Origin: Sulfurimonas sp.
GTDB lineage: Bacteria; Campylobacterota; Campylobacteria; Campylobacterales; Sulfurimonadaceae
Assembly (NCBI GenBank): GCA_011391635.1
Contig: JAABQD010000003.1
Coordinates: 1 to 64,000, forward strand
Length of the DNA stretch: 64,000 nucleotides
Direction: 5' to 3'
The number at the start of each line of letters is the position of its first letter. The first letter of the stretch is position 1. Below are positions 32,777 through 42,952 of this stretch, piece after piece. The translations under genes and the position numbers were made by a program. The notes under the pieces are model-generated. The model was not told the origin of the DNA and ran no database searches. It saw nothing but the letters and a program-made list of their open reading frames with translations.

Positions 32777-33196
32777 CTATTTTGCAATCATAACATCTGA
32801 TGATTTAATAACAACAATAACTTCTTTACCATCTTTTAAATCTAACTCTTTTGCAGATTCATTTGTGATGATAGCTACAACTTTGTCCCCGTTGAGAAGT
32901 GTAACATTTATCTCAGAGTTAACCGCTCCAGCTTCTATCTTTGCGATTACACCTTTTAGCTTGTTTCTTGCACTAATATTTAAAACTTCACCTGTTGCAA
33001 TCATTACATGAGAAGCTTTAAAAAAAGCGGTAACACTCTCTTGGACTTTTAATTGCATCTCATGAACACTATAATTTGAAATAACCGAAGATAACTCTGT
33101 ACCATGAGGGGCTTCAAGAGAAATCACGGTATTTACCATGCCTTTATTGATTGCTGTAATCGTTGCTAATATCTTATTTCTTGCACTTATCTGCAT
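32777..33196 (-). CDS. Molbindin with two TOBE/Mop domains
   Basis: Two repeats of ISARNK(I/L)...ITAINKGMVNTVISLE / IAKIEAGAVNSEINVTL...VIKSSDVMIAK. Confidence 0.9.
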   Translation of the reverse strand: MQISARNKILATITAINKGMVNTVISLEAPHGTELSSVISNYSVHEMQLKVQESVTAFFKASHVMIATGEVLNISARNKLKGVIAKIEAGAVNSEINVTLLNGDKVVAIITNESAKELDLKDGKEVIVVIKSSDVMIAK

Positions 33197-33227
33197 TTTT
33201 TATTCCTTTATTTGTATTTAAATTTCT

Positions 33228-33255
33228 ATCGTTATATTTTTTATTATATAACGAT
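33228..33255 (-). promoter_or_regulatory. ModE-type operator overlapping -10 of the mop-modA... promoter
   Basis: ATCGTTATAT-N8-ATATAACGAT perfect 10-bp inverted repeat; minus strand TTGCAT-N17-TATAAT promoter (33271..33243) overlaps it. Confidence 0.8.
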
Positions 33256-33396
33256 GTGACTCAAGATGCAACTTTTATACTAAATGTCTATTATTAGAGT
33301 TTTTAGCAAAAATTTAAGTTGCAATGCAAAATGAACAAACTCATCTTGCTATCTTTTTGAAGTCGGTAAGTTCTTGCAAAATTTGCAAGAAACTTA

Positions 33397-34884
33397 TTAG
33401 AACAAGTAGTTCAACTCAAAACGAGTATCTACATTGTCGGCATTGACTTTTTCTGTGTCTTGGTAGCCGATTCTAAAACGCCATTGTAACTCTGGCATCG
33501 AAGGTATATTTTGAGTAAATCCTGCATAGTAGTAGTTTTCATCAAATTGACCTTTTGTCTCATCCGCATCTGTATGAAGTGCTGAAATTTGCATCATCAC
33601 ATCTTTATACACTGCTGATTTGTTGTCGTTTATTACAATTTCTGCACGGTAGCTTTTTGTGTTTGCTATCCAGTTTGTTCGAGCCATTGAACGCGTGTAA
33701 CCATCAGTTGGGAAACCTCTCCATGGCATAACTAAATCCGCTTCATCAAAGAGTTGTGAGTACCCTAAGTTGAGTTTATAGTTGCTGTATGCACCTACAA
33801 CACGAGCTGCTAACATTTGCGAATCAAGAGAGTCAGCCTCTTTGTAGCCACCACTTACTCCTGATTTTCCAGCGAGTTTGCCATTGATAGCAGCTCCACC
33901 AATTGCACCTGCACCGTCATCAAATTGTTTGATATATCGCACACCTGGTGTGAGCGAGAAACTTCCCATCTTAACATTGTAATTTGCTTCTGCCATCATC
34001 TCTGAAACAAGTTCAGGAACTTTATAAAAAGATGCATCGAGAGAGAGATTTTCAATTGATTTGTTATTCAAATCACCGACAATAAGTGGTGCATCCGTGC
34101 TTACTCCAGCTGCTTTAAGTCTTGTATATGAGAGACCTTGGTGCATAGCTGTATCGTCATTTGCATTCCACATGCTACTATTTGCACTATCGCTATTGTC
34201 ATACATCAAAACAGAGTGAGCATCTGTGTGTGAGCGAAGCTTCTCTTGTGTTAAATAACCAAGTTTGATGGCTGTACTTGGAACAGCTTTTGTCTGTGCA
34301 ACAACACCATCAAAAGTGTTTGGAATCATTTTTGTATCGTTTGACTTTGTGTAAAAAGTCTCTACCAATTGACGACCAACTTTGATATCCGTTTTTGGGA
34401 TGCCTTTGTAGTTCAGATACGCCTGACCTAAAACAGCCATATCTTGAGATCCACCATTCACATAATTATATCTGCTAAGGACATCTGTTCCTGGCTTGAG
34501 ATTTCCTACATTGTCATCTGCAACCTTGAAAAATCCATGGCTATAGTAGAGTCCAGCTCCAAAATCAAATCCGCCATAAGAAGCACTTTGATAGACAGCT
34601 GAACCGCCAAGACCACTTGTTAGATGATTCTCTTGTGTTGCTGACTCTTTTTCCCAGTTATACATAAATGTGTTCGAGCGAAGTCTTCCGTAAAATGTTC
34701 CATCTTGAAACATTTTTGTAAAACTATCTACAGCTACTGGAGCTTTGCCGTAAATGAGTTGGTAGTTTCCTTGGAGTGCTTGTTTTGGAGCTTCTTCAGC
34801 TGCACATGCCAAGGTAGTTAAAAGCATCGTAGCCAATGCAACGGTACTTAATGTAATACTTTTTTTCATAAAATTTTCCTTCAT
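33397..34884 (-). CDS. OprD-like / Campylobacterota outer membrane porin
   Basis: Signal peptide; TFYGRLRSNTFMYNWE..., repeated beta strands, terminal FELNYLF. Confidence 0.75.
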   Translation of the reverse strand: MKENFMKKSITLSTVALATMLLTTLACAAEEAPKQALQGNYQLIYGKAPVAVDSFTKMFQDGTFYGRLRSNTFMYNWEKESATQENHLTSGLGGSAVYQSASYGGFDFGAGLYYSHGFFKVADDNVGNLKPGTDVLSRYNYVNGGSQDMAVLGQAYLNYKGIPKTDIKVGRQLVETFYTKSNDTKMIPNTFDGVVAQTKAVPSTAIKLGYLTQEKLRSHTDAHSVLMYDNSDSANSSMWNANDDTAMHQGLSYTRLKAAGVSTDAPLIVGDLNNKSIENLSLDASFYKVPELVSEMMAEANYNVKMGSFSLTPGVRYIKQFDDGAGAIGGAAINGKLAGKSGVSGGYKEADSLDSQMLAARVVGAYSNYKLNLGYSQLFDEADLVMPWRGFPTDGYTRSMARTNWIANTKSYRAEIVINDNKSAVYKDVMMQISALHTDADETKGQFDENYYYAGFTQNIPSMPELQWRFRIGYQDTEKVNADNVDTRFELNYLF

Positions 34885-34983
34885 TAGGGGTTTTGATTTA
34901 TGTATTATACTTTTGATTACTTGTTTTTTAAGTAATTTATTCTGTTTTTTTATCCCTGTTGCCTCCTAACTTAGATAAGTTTT

Positions 34984-35011
34984 ATCGTTGTATCCAAAAT
35001 TATATAACGAT
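34984..35011 (-). promoter_or_regulatory. Second ModE-type operator, upstream of the porin
   Basis: ATCGTTGTAT-N8-ATATAACGAT (one mismatch between arms); minus strand TTGCAT-N17-TATAAT (35027..34999), same layout as 33228-33255. Confidence 0.78.
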
Positions 35012-35083
35012 AAAACTTAAAATGCAATTTTGATTCTAAAATATTTTTACAATATTGTTTGAGTTTGTGGAGCTGAAATAATT

Positions 35084-35683
35084 TTAGTAGCTTGAATTAT
35101 CTACGCGAAACCACCCAGCGATGGAGTATCTTGTTCTATTTGCTATTAAAACTTCATGAGGGAATGTGTCGCTCAAAAAAACTACCATTGTGTTGGCATG
35201 TGGAATCACCGTTGTCAGATAGTTATTTTGTGTATCATAAACGACAAGTGCACCGCCATCGTCTTCGCTCCACTTTTCATTGAGATAATAAACAAGAGTA
35301 ACTACACGATTTTTAGAATCCTTAAAAGCATCCAAATGCGTTTCGTAAAAATCACCCGCTTCATAGATGGCAAAGTGGCTCTCAAAATAGCGAATACCCA
35401 TAAATAGTTCTTTATTAATGTATGTTTGAAGTCCCTCTGCAAAGTTTAAAAACTCACTTTGAACACCGTTGTCATGGTCAAGCCAAGAGATTTTATCGCG
35501 TCTTCTTTCATCGTTTATCTGTTTATTGAGCGTTCGGGATATGGAAGCTCTTTTGTAGTTGTTTACCTCTTTTGCCTTGTGAAGCAGTTTGGCTGAAAGT
35601 TCATTATTTATGGCATGTGGAATGATGATGTACCCATCTTCAACGAGTGCGTTTGTGATTTGTTCGTAGAGTTCTTTGTTCAT
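35084..35683 (-). CDS. 2OG-Fe(II) oxygenase (prolyl 4-hydroxylase-like)
   Basis: YETHLDAFKDSKNRVVTLVYYLNEKWSEDDGGALVVYD...FPHEVLIANRTRYSIAGWFR. Confidence 0.88.
   Translation of the reverse strand: MNKELYEQITNALVEDGYIIIPHAINNELSAKLLHKAKEVNNYKRASISRTLNKQINDERRRDKISWLDHDNGVQSEFLNFAEGLQTYINKELFMGIRYFESHFAIYEAGDFYETHLDAFKDSKNRVVTLVYYLNEKWSEDDGGALVVYDTQNNYLTTVIPHANTMVVFLSDTFPHEVLIANRTRYSIAGWFRVDNSSY
35195..35205 (+). repeat. 11-mer motif in 2OG oxygenase gene
   Basis: GGCATGTGGAA. Confidence 0.9.
35612..35622 (+). repeat. 11-mer motif in 2OG oxygenase gene
   Basis: GGCATGTGGAA. Confidence 0.9.
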
Positions 35684-35719
35684 ATTTTGCCTCTTTAAAG
35701 TTCACTCAATAAATTTATT

Positions 35720-37582
35720 TTATAAAGAGCAAACTACTTTGTTTCTTCCTGTCTCTTTTGCATTGTAGAGGGCTTTATCAGCTTTATTGACCCATTGAAA
35801 AACTGTATCTGAAGCTTCCATCTGTGCTACACCAATACTAATAGTAGCATGTAAAAATGTTTCAAATGGATATTGCTCTATCGCGTTTCGTAGTTTTTCT
35901 GCTAATTCTAATGCAGAGTTTTGCTCACACTCCGGAGCAATAATTATGAACTCTTCTCCTCCAAATCTTCCAACCACATCGGAGAGTCTGATATTTTCTT
36001 TCAAAATAGTTGCTACACGCACAAGTGCATCATCTCCAACTTGGTGTCCATAACTGTCGTTTATGTTTTTAAAATAATCAATATCAACCATAAGTAAACT
36101 AATCGGTCGCTCATAACGCTTAGCAGTCTGCACATGATGATCTAACAATTCATCTAATTTTCTTCTGTTGAAAATTCCTGTTAAGCGATCCATTGTTGAT
36201 AAAACTTCGAGCTCTTTTTTGGCACTTATATCAATACCTACTGACATATAGGATTCTACGATATTGTCTTGATTTTTTATTGGAATGATTGTCTCTTCAA
36301 GCCAATATTCTCCTTCATTTTTATTGATGTTTTTTAATTCCCCTTTCCACTCTTCTCCTTTTTCGATAGTTTCCCATAGATTTTTATGAACCTCATGCGG
36401 AGTATCAGGATGTCTTACAATATTCATTTTTTGTCCAACCAATTCTTCTTTTGAATAACCAGAAGTATTTGCAAATGCGGAACTGACAGCAGTAATAATA
36501 CTATTGGTTTTCGTATTTACACTGATAACATATTTATCTATGATATCTGCAAATCTTTTAAGATTACTATTGGATACAAAAAGCGATTTTTGTAGTCTCG
36601 AAGGAGCCAAAGAAGCATAAATAGCGAGTGGAATACTGAGCAAAATACTTAAAATAACAACAAAAATGGAAGTTGTTATATTTGTCTGAACAAGGGAGTC
36701 AATGTAATCTTTTTTAGGTTTAAGTACCAAGAGTGCGTCATCATCATTTTGTAAAATATCATCCAAAGGGTACGCATAAAACTCTTCCCCGTTTGGAATA
36801 CCTGCAAGAATTTTAGAAGCATCGAGAGGAAAAGCATCTATGAGTTTTACATTCAAATTTATATATTTTGACCATGACAATTTTGAATCAGTATGGGTAA
36901 TAAAATATCCATCTTTATCAACAATATAGTGATCAAACACAGTAGATTTACTGACCTTAGACAATATCTCATCCATCAAAATATTAACAATAACAATGCC
37001 CTGAAACTTATTCTCTTGATAAATAGGTGTTGCTAAACGAATGGTAGGTCTGTATGGAACTTCTATCTTCCCATTTTCAATATTTAAATCTATTTTGGAA
37101 CGCCAAATTGTGTTTGGTTGATTTTTACTCACTATTTGAAAATAGTCACGATCTTTTTTATCTTGAAGCTTTGATTTTTCTGTAGTAAATGGTAAATCTA
37201 AGCTATTATTGCGATTGATTCGTATCTTCTCTTTTCCATCATAATCAATAAAGCGTGTCTGCATAATATATTTATCAGAAAGTGTTAAAGCATAAAAAAC
37301 ATTTTCAACAGTAGCTCTATTGAACTCATTTGGAGATTTGATATATTCAAGCAGAGTTTTATTCGACGCAACTGCTTTTAAAATAGTATCTACTCTTTCA
37401 ATATCAGCAGCGAGAATATTGTTTTTGTTTATAAAAGCAATCTCTTCTGCATTTTTGTTAATTCTTTTTTCGATATCAATCATTTGCAATTTATATCCAA
37501 TACCAGTACCAAAAAGGGCAATAACAATACCAAATAAGACGAAATAGACAGTAAAAACGAACTTAAAATTTTTTTGATTCAT
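35720..37582 (-). CDS. Cache-PAS-GGDEF diguanylate cyclase
   Basis: Extracytoplasmic Cache region between TMs, PAS (TNTIITAVSSAF-type), RFGGEEFIIIAPE; start assigned to MNQKNFKF rather than ORF start 37675. Confidence 0.88.
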   Translation of the reverse strand: MNQKNFKFVFTVYFVLFGIVIALFGTGIGYKLQMIDIEKRINKNAEEIAFINKNNILAADIERVDTILKAVASNKTLLEYIKSPNEFNRATVENVFYALTLSDKYIMQTRFIDYDGKEKIRINRNNSLDLPFTTEKSKLQDKKDRDYFQIVSKNQPNTIWRSKIDLNIENGKIEVPYRPTIRLATPIYQENKFQGIVIVNILMDEILSKVSKSTVFDHYIVDKDGYFITHTDSKLSWSKYINLNVKLIDAFPLDASKILAGIPNGEEFYAYPLDDILQNDDDALLVLKPKKDYIDSLVQTNITTSIFVVILSILLSIPLAIYASLAPSRLQKSLFVSNSNLKRFADIIDKYVISVNTKTNSIITAVSSAFANTSGYSKEELVGQKMNIVRHPDTPHEVHKNLWETIEKGEEWKGELKNINKNEGEYWLEETIIPIKNQDNIVESYMSVGIDISAKKELEVLSTMDRLTGIFNRRKLDELLDHHVQTAKRYERPISLLMVDIDYFKNINDSYGHQVGDDALVRVATILKENIRLSDVVGRFGGEEFIIIAPECEQNSALELAEKLRNAIEQYPFETFLHATISIGVAQMEASDTVFQWVNKADKALYNAKETGRNKVVCSL

Positions 37583-37667
37583 TAATAGCAACCTCAATAT
37601 GTATGAGTTAGATTCTACACTATTTGATATTAATTTTTTATATATGGGCTGGAGCCTTCTTTGAAGG

Positions 37668-37678
37668 TTCCACATGCC
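37668..37678 (-). repeat. 11-mer motif, intergenic
   Basis: TTCCACATGCC. Confidence 0.9.
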
Positions 37679-37724
37679 AAGAGATAAAAGTGTGTGCGAT
37701 ACTTAGAGTTTAGAATTGGCGAAT

Positions 37725-38900
37725 CTATTTTTTGGTGGCAAAAGAGTAATAGTATATAACTCTAAAATCAGTTCTGTCTTCATAACCCAATGCGTTTGCT
37801 TCGTCTGTTTCATCTTTTATGGAGTAGCGAACTCTCAGTTTATGTTGCGTGTTCAAAGCATAATTACAATCTAAATTACTCTCAGTAAAATCATCTTTAA
37901 GACTCTTTTCTTTCGCAGTTACTTTTACAGACCCAAGTTTTATTGTTGCATTTGTAAATGGCTTCAACTTTATATATCCACCAATCGCTTGACTAGGTTC
38001 ATAGTTCCCATAGCCTTGCTGCCAATCTGAATACATTGGTCCTGCTTCGAGAGCCTGAAATTTATTGTCCATTATCTGATTATACAGAAGTGCAGTGTCA
38101 ATATAAGTGGTATTGAATTGCGTACGAACTCCTAGCATTTGAGAATTGTCTCCACTCTTATAATCATTCCCGCCATACTGTGTTTCAAGAGAGATATTGG
38201 GCATAAAGTTGTATTTAATATCTGCATAACGATAATCAGACAAAAATATTACTTGGTTGTCTATCGCTTTTATGTATTGTGCATGAATTTGTGTATTTGC
38301 TAATGTAGTATTTTCAATGTAAATATAGCCTAAACCACGCTCTCCCCATTTTGTATTCTCGGTGCTAAAAGAGTTGTATTTAGAACCAAAACCTGTGTAG
38401 CTCTCTATCCATCCTGCTTCGATAAGTGTTTTTTCTATCTCACGAGTTTTAAATATAATGCCTGAATATGTTGAAGGTAAAGCTCTCAGGTCATGGTCGT
38501 TGGCTAAGGGGGTAGAGAGTCTTTGTCTGCCTATGTATAGGCTTGATTTATCAAGAGCATAGTGGGCGTATGCTTCACCAAGAAATGTGAGATTTTTATT
38601 CTCTTTTTGCTCAAGCATAGAAGAACCTGTTGCTTCATCTCTTTTTGTGAAACCAGTCAAGAAGTTGCCATATGGAGCAACTCCGACTTGCAGACCATGC
38701 CAAGGGGCTGTTACTATTTTAGCAATACCTCCCAAGGTGAGGGCTTTTGCATTCGGGGTAGAGGGTTTGTCAAAATCTCTATCAAAATAAAAAAGAGTGC
38801 TGTCCAAAGTGATATGGCTCTCTTTTACTGATTCTTCAAGTGTGTCATATCCGCAGACTATTACACTCATTAAGAGAGTGCTAACAATAATTTTTTTCAT
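37725..38900 (-). CDS. OprD-like outer membrane porin
   Basis: Signal peptide, YAHYALDKSSLYIGRQRLSTPLANDHDLRALPSTYSGI typical of OprD-like porins. Confidence 0.75.
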   Translation of the reverse strand: MKKIIVSTLLMSVIVCGYDTLEESVKESHITLDSTLFYFDRDFDKPSTPNAKALTLGGIAKIVTAPWHGLQVGVAPYGNFLTGFTKRDEATGSSMLEQKENKNLTFLGEAYAHYALDKSSLYIGRQRLSTPLANDHDLRALPSTYSGIIFKTREIEKTLIEAGWIESYTGFGSKYNSFSTENTKWGERGLGYIYIENTTLANTQIHAQYIKAIDNQVIFLSDYRYADIKYNFMPNISLETQYGGNDYKSGDNSQMLGVRTQFNTTYIDTALLYNQIMDNKFQALEAGPMYSDWQQGYGNYEPSQAIGGYIKLKPFTNATIKLGSVKVTAKEKSLKDDFTESNLDCNYALNTQHKLRVRYSIKDETDEANALGYEDRTDFRVIYYYSFATKK

Positions 38901-38902
38901 TT

Positions 38903-41900
38903 TTATATTTCCAATCCAATAACAGTCATGTCATCATTTCTATCATTATTTTTTATCATACTTTCGTAATTGTACATCTCATCAACAAATATCAATTTTT
39001 GTTCCTCTAAAGATTTGTGATGATTTTCTACGACAATGCTTTGAAACCTGTTTTTGCCAAAAGGAAACCCTTTTTCTCCACCATTTTGGTCTAAATAACC
39101 ATCAGTTGTGCAGTAAAATTTCATTCCCTTTTCTACGGGTATCGTAACTTCTTTATATTCGTAATCCATGGCACATTTTTTGTATCCAACAGAGTATCTA
39201 TTCCCTTTGGCTGTATGAAATAAGCCATCTATGTCAAGATAAAATAACGATGTTTCAGCACCAGCAAATTTGAGTATCTTCTCTTGTTTATTGTAATAAA
39301 TAATTCCCCCATCCCATCCAGCATTTGATTTACTTTCTGGAGATACTTGCTTTAATAAAACTTTCATTGTTCGATTAAAATAGGACATAATCCACGCAGG
39401 GCTTACATCCATATTTTCATCTTCTTTAATAATTGCTACAATTTCTCTCTCTATTGCTTTTACAATCATAGTTACAAAAGCTCCTGGCACACCATGTCCA
39501 GTACAATCAATGAACAAAAGTAAACATTCATCACTATGTCTTAACTCATTAAAAAGCCAAATATCTCCACCCACGGTATCTTTTGGCATCCAATGAACAA
39601 AATAATCTTCAAAATATTTATTGAGTAGATTTTTATCAGGAAGTAAGGCCCCTTGAATTAATGAAGCATATTCGATACTTGCTCTTGTGTGCTTATGAAT
39701 CTCTTCTATCTCTTGTTTAGCAATATCAAGTTCATTGATTTTATCTTGAAGAGCATCTTGCTGTTCATCAATTATCGCTTTCATGCTAAAGAATTCTTTA
39801 TTCATAATTCCAATTTCATCATTATAAAATTGTCTTTGTTGCACATCTCTTATCTTGTTTTGAAACTTTTTAATAACATCCGTCAAATAATCAACAGGAG
39901 CATTTATCTTTTTACGAAGCAACACATAGATGAGTAGATTTCCTAAAATAAAAAATATACCCACAAAAAGAATATAGCTAAATTGACTTTTGATTGTAGT
40001 ATTTAAGATGGTAATTTCACTGCTTGTACGATTTTCAAACATCATAATCATGTCATCAATTGGAAGCATTATCTTTTGTTTGGCACGATAATAAGAGCTG
40101 CTATGCAAGAGCATGATTGCTTTTTCTTGTTGATTCTCCTCCATAGCTTTAAATGCTTGTACTTCTAAATTCACTAAATCGTTTGAATTATCTTCTGCTT
40201 GTTTTAACTTCGCTAATTCAGTGTCAGAAAAAGGAAGCTTTTTGATCATATTTGCAAATGCTACTTTCTCTCTAAGAGGATGTTTTGATTCTCGTAAAGC
40301 TTCGTCTAAATCCCAATAAATACCATTATTATACCCTTGGGGTCTTTCTAGTTTACCATTTCTAATATCTAATGTATCAAAATATTGCTGTTTGAATTTT
40401 CTCTCCCCAGTAACAGTGTAAGTTCTTGCAAAATGTGTTAAATCCTCTGAACTTTGTCGTAATTCAGAAACCACTTGCAAAATATTTAACTTCTCTTGAT
40501 ACGCCTTGGCAAGATTGTTTTCTGTTCTATCTAAAACAATGATTTCATAAATTAAAAATAAAACCATTATCAATTCAAATGAGACCAATGCAATATTAAA
40601 AACACTTAATTTAATATTGAGAATATTGCTTTTAGTATAATATTTATAGCCTATATATCCAAATAATACCAAAACAATAAATGCAAATGCGAGTTGTTCT
40701 TTTGTTAAAAGCCCTATAAATGAGACTTCAGTAGGTGCAGTTATTTCATTTATTCTTGTTTTTTCATAAGTTTTATCTCTCACTTTTGCAAGTTCCACTT
40801 TGGGAATTATTTCAAAAGCTTTGTTGATTATAGAAGCTAATTCTGGATATTTATGAGGCACACCAATTGCAACTTCGCCGTATCTGTCATAAAGTGTTTC
40901 AACAATTTTCAAATTATATTGTTTTAAATCTTTTTCATTCACATAATAAGCAACCAGTGCATCTGCCTCATCTGTTGATTTCATTTTATTGTAAATATCT
41001 TCTAATGAGGGTAAGTGAATAATTTTTGATGTTGGGGATTTTTCTTGCATCATCAAATCGACAATCGTGTTTTCTTTAAGATAAACAGTTTGGTCTTTAA
41101 TATCTGCAAAAGATTTAATCGAACTACTCTCACGCACCACTAAATAACAAGGAGCAAAATTATATGCAGGCGAATAAGAAAAATATTTTTCTTCTCTCTC
41201 TTTTGTATAACTTAGTCCCATGATGGCACTTACATCATTCCCTTCACTCGCTTTTGTAAAACCATCTGACCAAACATTAAATTTTACAGGAATAATATTC
41301 GTCCCGACATATTGATTGATTAGTTTTAAAACTTCAGTGTGTAAACTATCACCATTGTCATCGCTTGGCCAATAATTCATAACGGCAATACGAATCATAG
41401 GATTTTTTTGCAACCACAATTTTTCTTCTGCTGTTAAAAAATCTTGTTCCTCATTCATGTAGTATCTTTGTGCTTCATTGATGACCCAATTACTTTCAAA
41501 TTTTTTTAAAATTTCTTTATCTATTTTTTTGAACCCTTCATTAAAGATGTCGATTTTTTTATTATCGTTAGAGATAGCACATATATCGTTTTTGCGGGTA
41601 AAAAAATCTAATCTTTTAATAAGATGATTTTTATTATTTTTACGAATAAAGTCATCTAGAGCTACTGAATCATCATAAATAGCATTGACTTTATGTGTAA
41701 GAAGGGAGTGTATGAGTTCTTCATAAGTATCAAATGAGATAATCGCTACATTTTTAAACTCAGTTTGCAACTGTGTCTTAAAATCTTCTCCAATGATTCC
41801 AATTGCTTTCATGGCTCTGTTAGATACATCTAAAGCATAAAGTGCATTTTTTGTTTTGTAATATGGAGCAGATGACTTCATCCATTGTTCGTAAGGTGTC

Positions 41901-42154
41901 GTTCCTAAAAAATAGTCAACTTCCCCTTTTTTAGCTAATTTTATAGCATTGTCCCAACTCTTTGCGTTTACAAATTCTATTTTATAATGATTTTCTTCCG
42001 CCCAAGCAGTATAAACATCTATAAAAAGCCCATAAGGTTTGCCATCAACATTATATGAATAAGGTGCGTAGTCAGGGTCATATGCAACTTTAAAATGTTG
42101 TATGGCATGTACATGAACAATAGATAACATAAATAACAATAATAATCTAATCAT
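38903..42154 (-). CDS. Sensor with two periplasmic SBP_bac_3 domains and SpoIIE/PP2C-type phosphatase output
   Basis: YDPDYAPYSYNVDGKPYGLFIDVYTAWAEEN and IRIAVMNYWPSDDNGDS...; TM, coiled coil, C-terminal ASLIQGALLP...GGDIWLFNEL...DCTGHGVPGAFVTMIV. Confidence 0.85.
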   Translation of the reverse strand: MIRLLLLFMLSIVHVHAIQHFKVAYDPDYAPYSYNVDGKPYGLFIDVYTAWAEENHYKIEFVNAKSWDNAIKLAKKGEVDYFLGTTPYEQWMKSSAPYYKTKNALYALDVSNRAMKAIGIIGEDFKTQLQTEFKNVAIISFDTYEELIHSLLTHKVNAIYDDSVALDDFIRKNNKNHLIKRLDFFTRKNDICAISNDNKKIDIFNEGFKKIDKEILKKFESNWVINEAQRYYMNEEQDFLTAEEKLWLQKNPMIRIAVMNYWPSDDNGDSLHTEVLKLINQYVGTNIIPVKFNVWSDGFTKASEGNDVSAIMGLSYTKEREEKYFSYSPAYNFAPCYLVVRESSSIKSFADIKDQTVYLKENTIVDLMMQEKSPTSKIIHLPSLEDIYNKMKSTDEADALVAYYVNEKDLKQYNLKIVETLYDRYGEVAIGVPHKYPELASIINKAFEIIPKVELAKVRDKTYEKTRINEITAPTEVSFIGLLTKEQLAFAFIVLVLFGYIGYKYYTKSNILNIKLSVFNIALVSFELIMVLFLIYEIIVLDRTENNLAKAYQEKLNILQVVSELRQSSEDLTHFARTYTVTGERKFKQQYFDTLDIRNGKLERPQGYNNGIYWDLDEALRESKHPLREKVAFANMIKKLPFSDTELAKLKQAEDNSNDLVNLEVQAFKAMEENQQEKAIMLLHSSSYYRAKQKIMLPIDDMIMMFENRTSSEITILNTTIKSQFSYILFVGIFFILGNLLIYVLLRKKINAPVDYLTDVIKKFQNKIRDVQQRQFYNDEIGIMNKEFFSMKAIIDEQQDALQDKINELDIAKQEIEEIHKHTRASIEYASLIQGALLPDKNLLNKYFEDYFVHWMPKDTVGGDIWLFNELRHSDECLLLFIDCTGHGVPGAFVTMIVKAIEREIVAIIKEDENMDVSPAWIMSYFNRTMKVLLKQVSPESKSNAGWDGGIIYYNKQEKILKFAGAETSLFYLDIDGLFHTAKGNRYSVGYKKCAMDYEYKEVTIPVEKGMKFYCTTDGYLDQNGGEKGFPFGKNRFQSIVVENHHKSLEEQKLIFVDEMYNYESMIKNNDRNDDMTVIGLEI

Positions 42155-42265
42155 AGATATCCTTCATATATCACATGCAATAATTATGGCATATTCCCAT
42201 AGCTAAAGCAAGAAAATTAATTATTACCAATAATTTATAACAATATAGAGAAATTTTGGCTGAAT

Positions 42266-42931
42266 TTAAAATATTTTAGTAGGCTTTAAAATCCCATCAC
42301 CAAAGGGTATATTGGATATAAATTTTATTTTATTTGTAACTGAAGCACTTATCATGTCAGTAAACATATTTTCAAAAAGTTCATCTGATAGTTTATCAAT
42401 ATCCATGAATCCGTCAATTATAAGGGATGAGAGACCATGCAGAGATGACCAAATCAAGATGGTTCTTATAAAGCTGTCCTCTTTTTTAAGAATACCGCTT
42501 TTTTGTCCCTCTTCAATAGCCTGTTTGAGTGATGCAAATCCACTGCAATCATCATCTTTTATACTTAGCGTGGCTTCTCTTATTTTGGCATATTTGTTTC
42601 CAAAAAGAAGTCTGTAAATATTTGGGTTTTGTTTTGCAAATTCTAAATACGCTTTTGCACTCTGATAAAATCTATCTATTAAGGGTTTTTCTTTATCTTT
42701 AAGTGGGGGAGAGACAAAAGCATCAAAGTCATCAAAACCTTTTTGAATCATAGTTTCAATCAGTTCCTCTTTTGAACTAAAATGTCTATAAATAGCAGAC
42801 CTTGAAGTGCCAGTTGCATCCGAGAGGATTTTTAGAGTTAATTTTTCAATATCTTCTTTTGCTATAAAATCAAAAGCTATTTTCAAAAAATCATCTTTTA
42901 AATTTCCATGGTGGTAATCATTTTTTATCAT
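42266..42931 (-). CDS. TetR family transcriptional regulator
   Basis: LTLKILSDATGTSRSAIYRHFSSKEELIETMI TetR HTH. Confidence 0.93.
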   Translation of the reverse strand: MIKNDYHHGNLKDDFLKIAFDFIAKEDIEKLTLKILSDATGTSRSAIYRHFSSKEELIETMIQKGFDDFDAFVSPPLKDKEKPLIDRFYQSAKAYLEFAKQNPNIYRLLFGNKYAKIREATLSIKDDDCSGFASLKQAIEEGQKSGILKKEDSFIRTILIWSSLHGLSSLIIDGFMDIDKLSDELFENMFTDMISASVTNKIKFISNIPFGDGILKPTKIF

Positions 42932-42952
42932 AAGTGTATTTTATCATAAAAG

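Noticed and set aside
37583-37675. Upstream extension MWNLQRRLQP... of the PAS-GGDEF protein
   Set aside because: Its start lies in the motif copy/hairpin; the TM-proximal MNQKNFKF start fits the family better.
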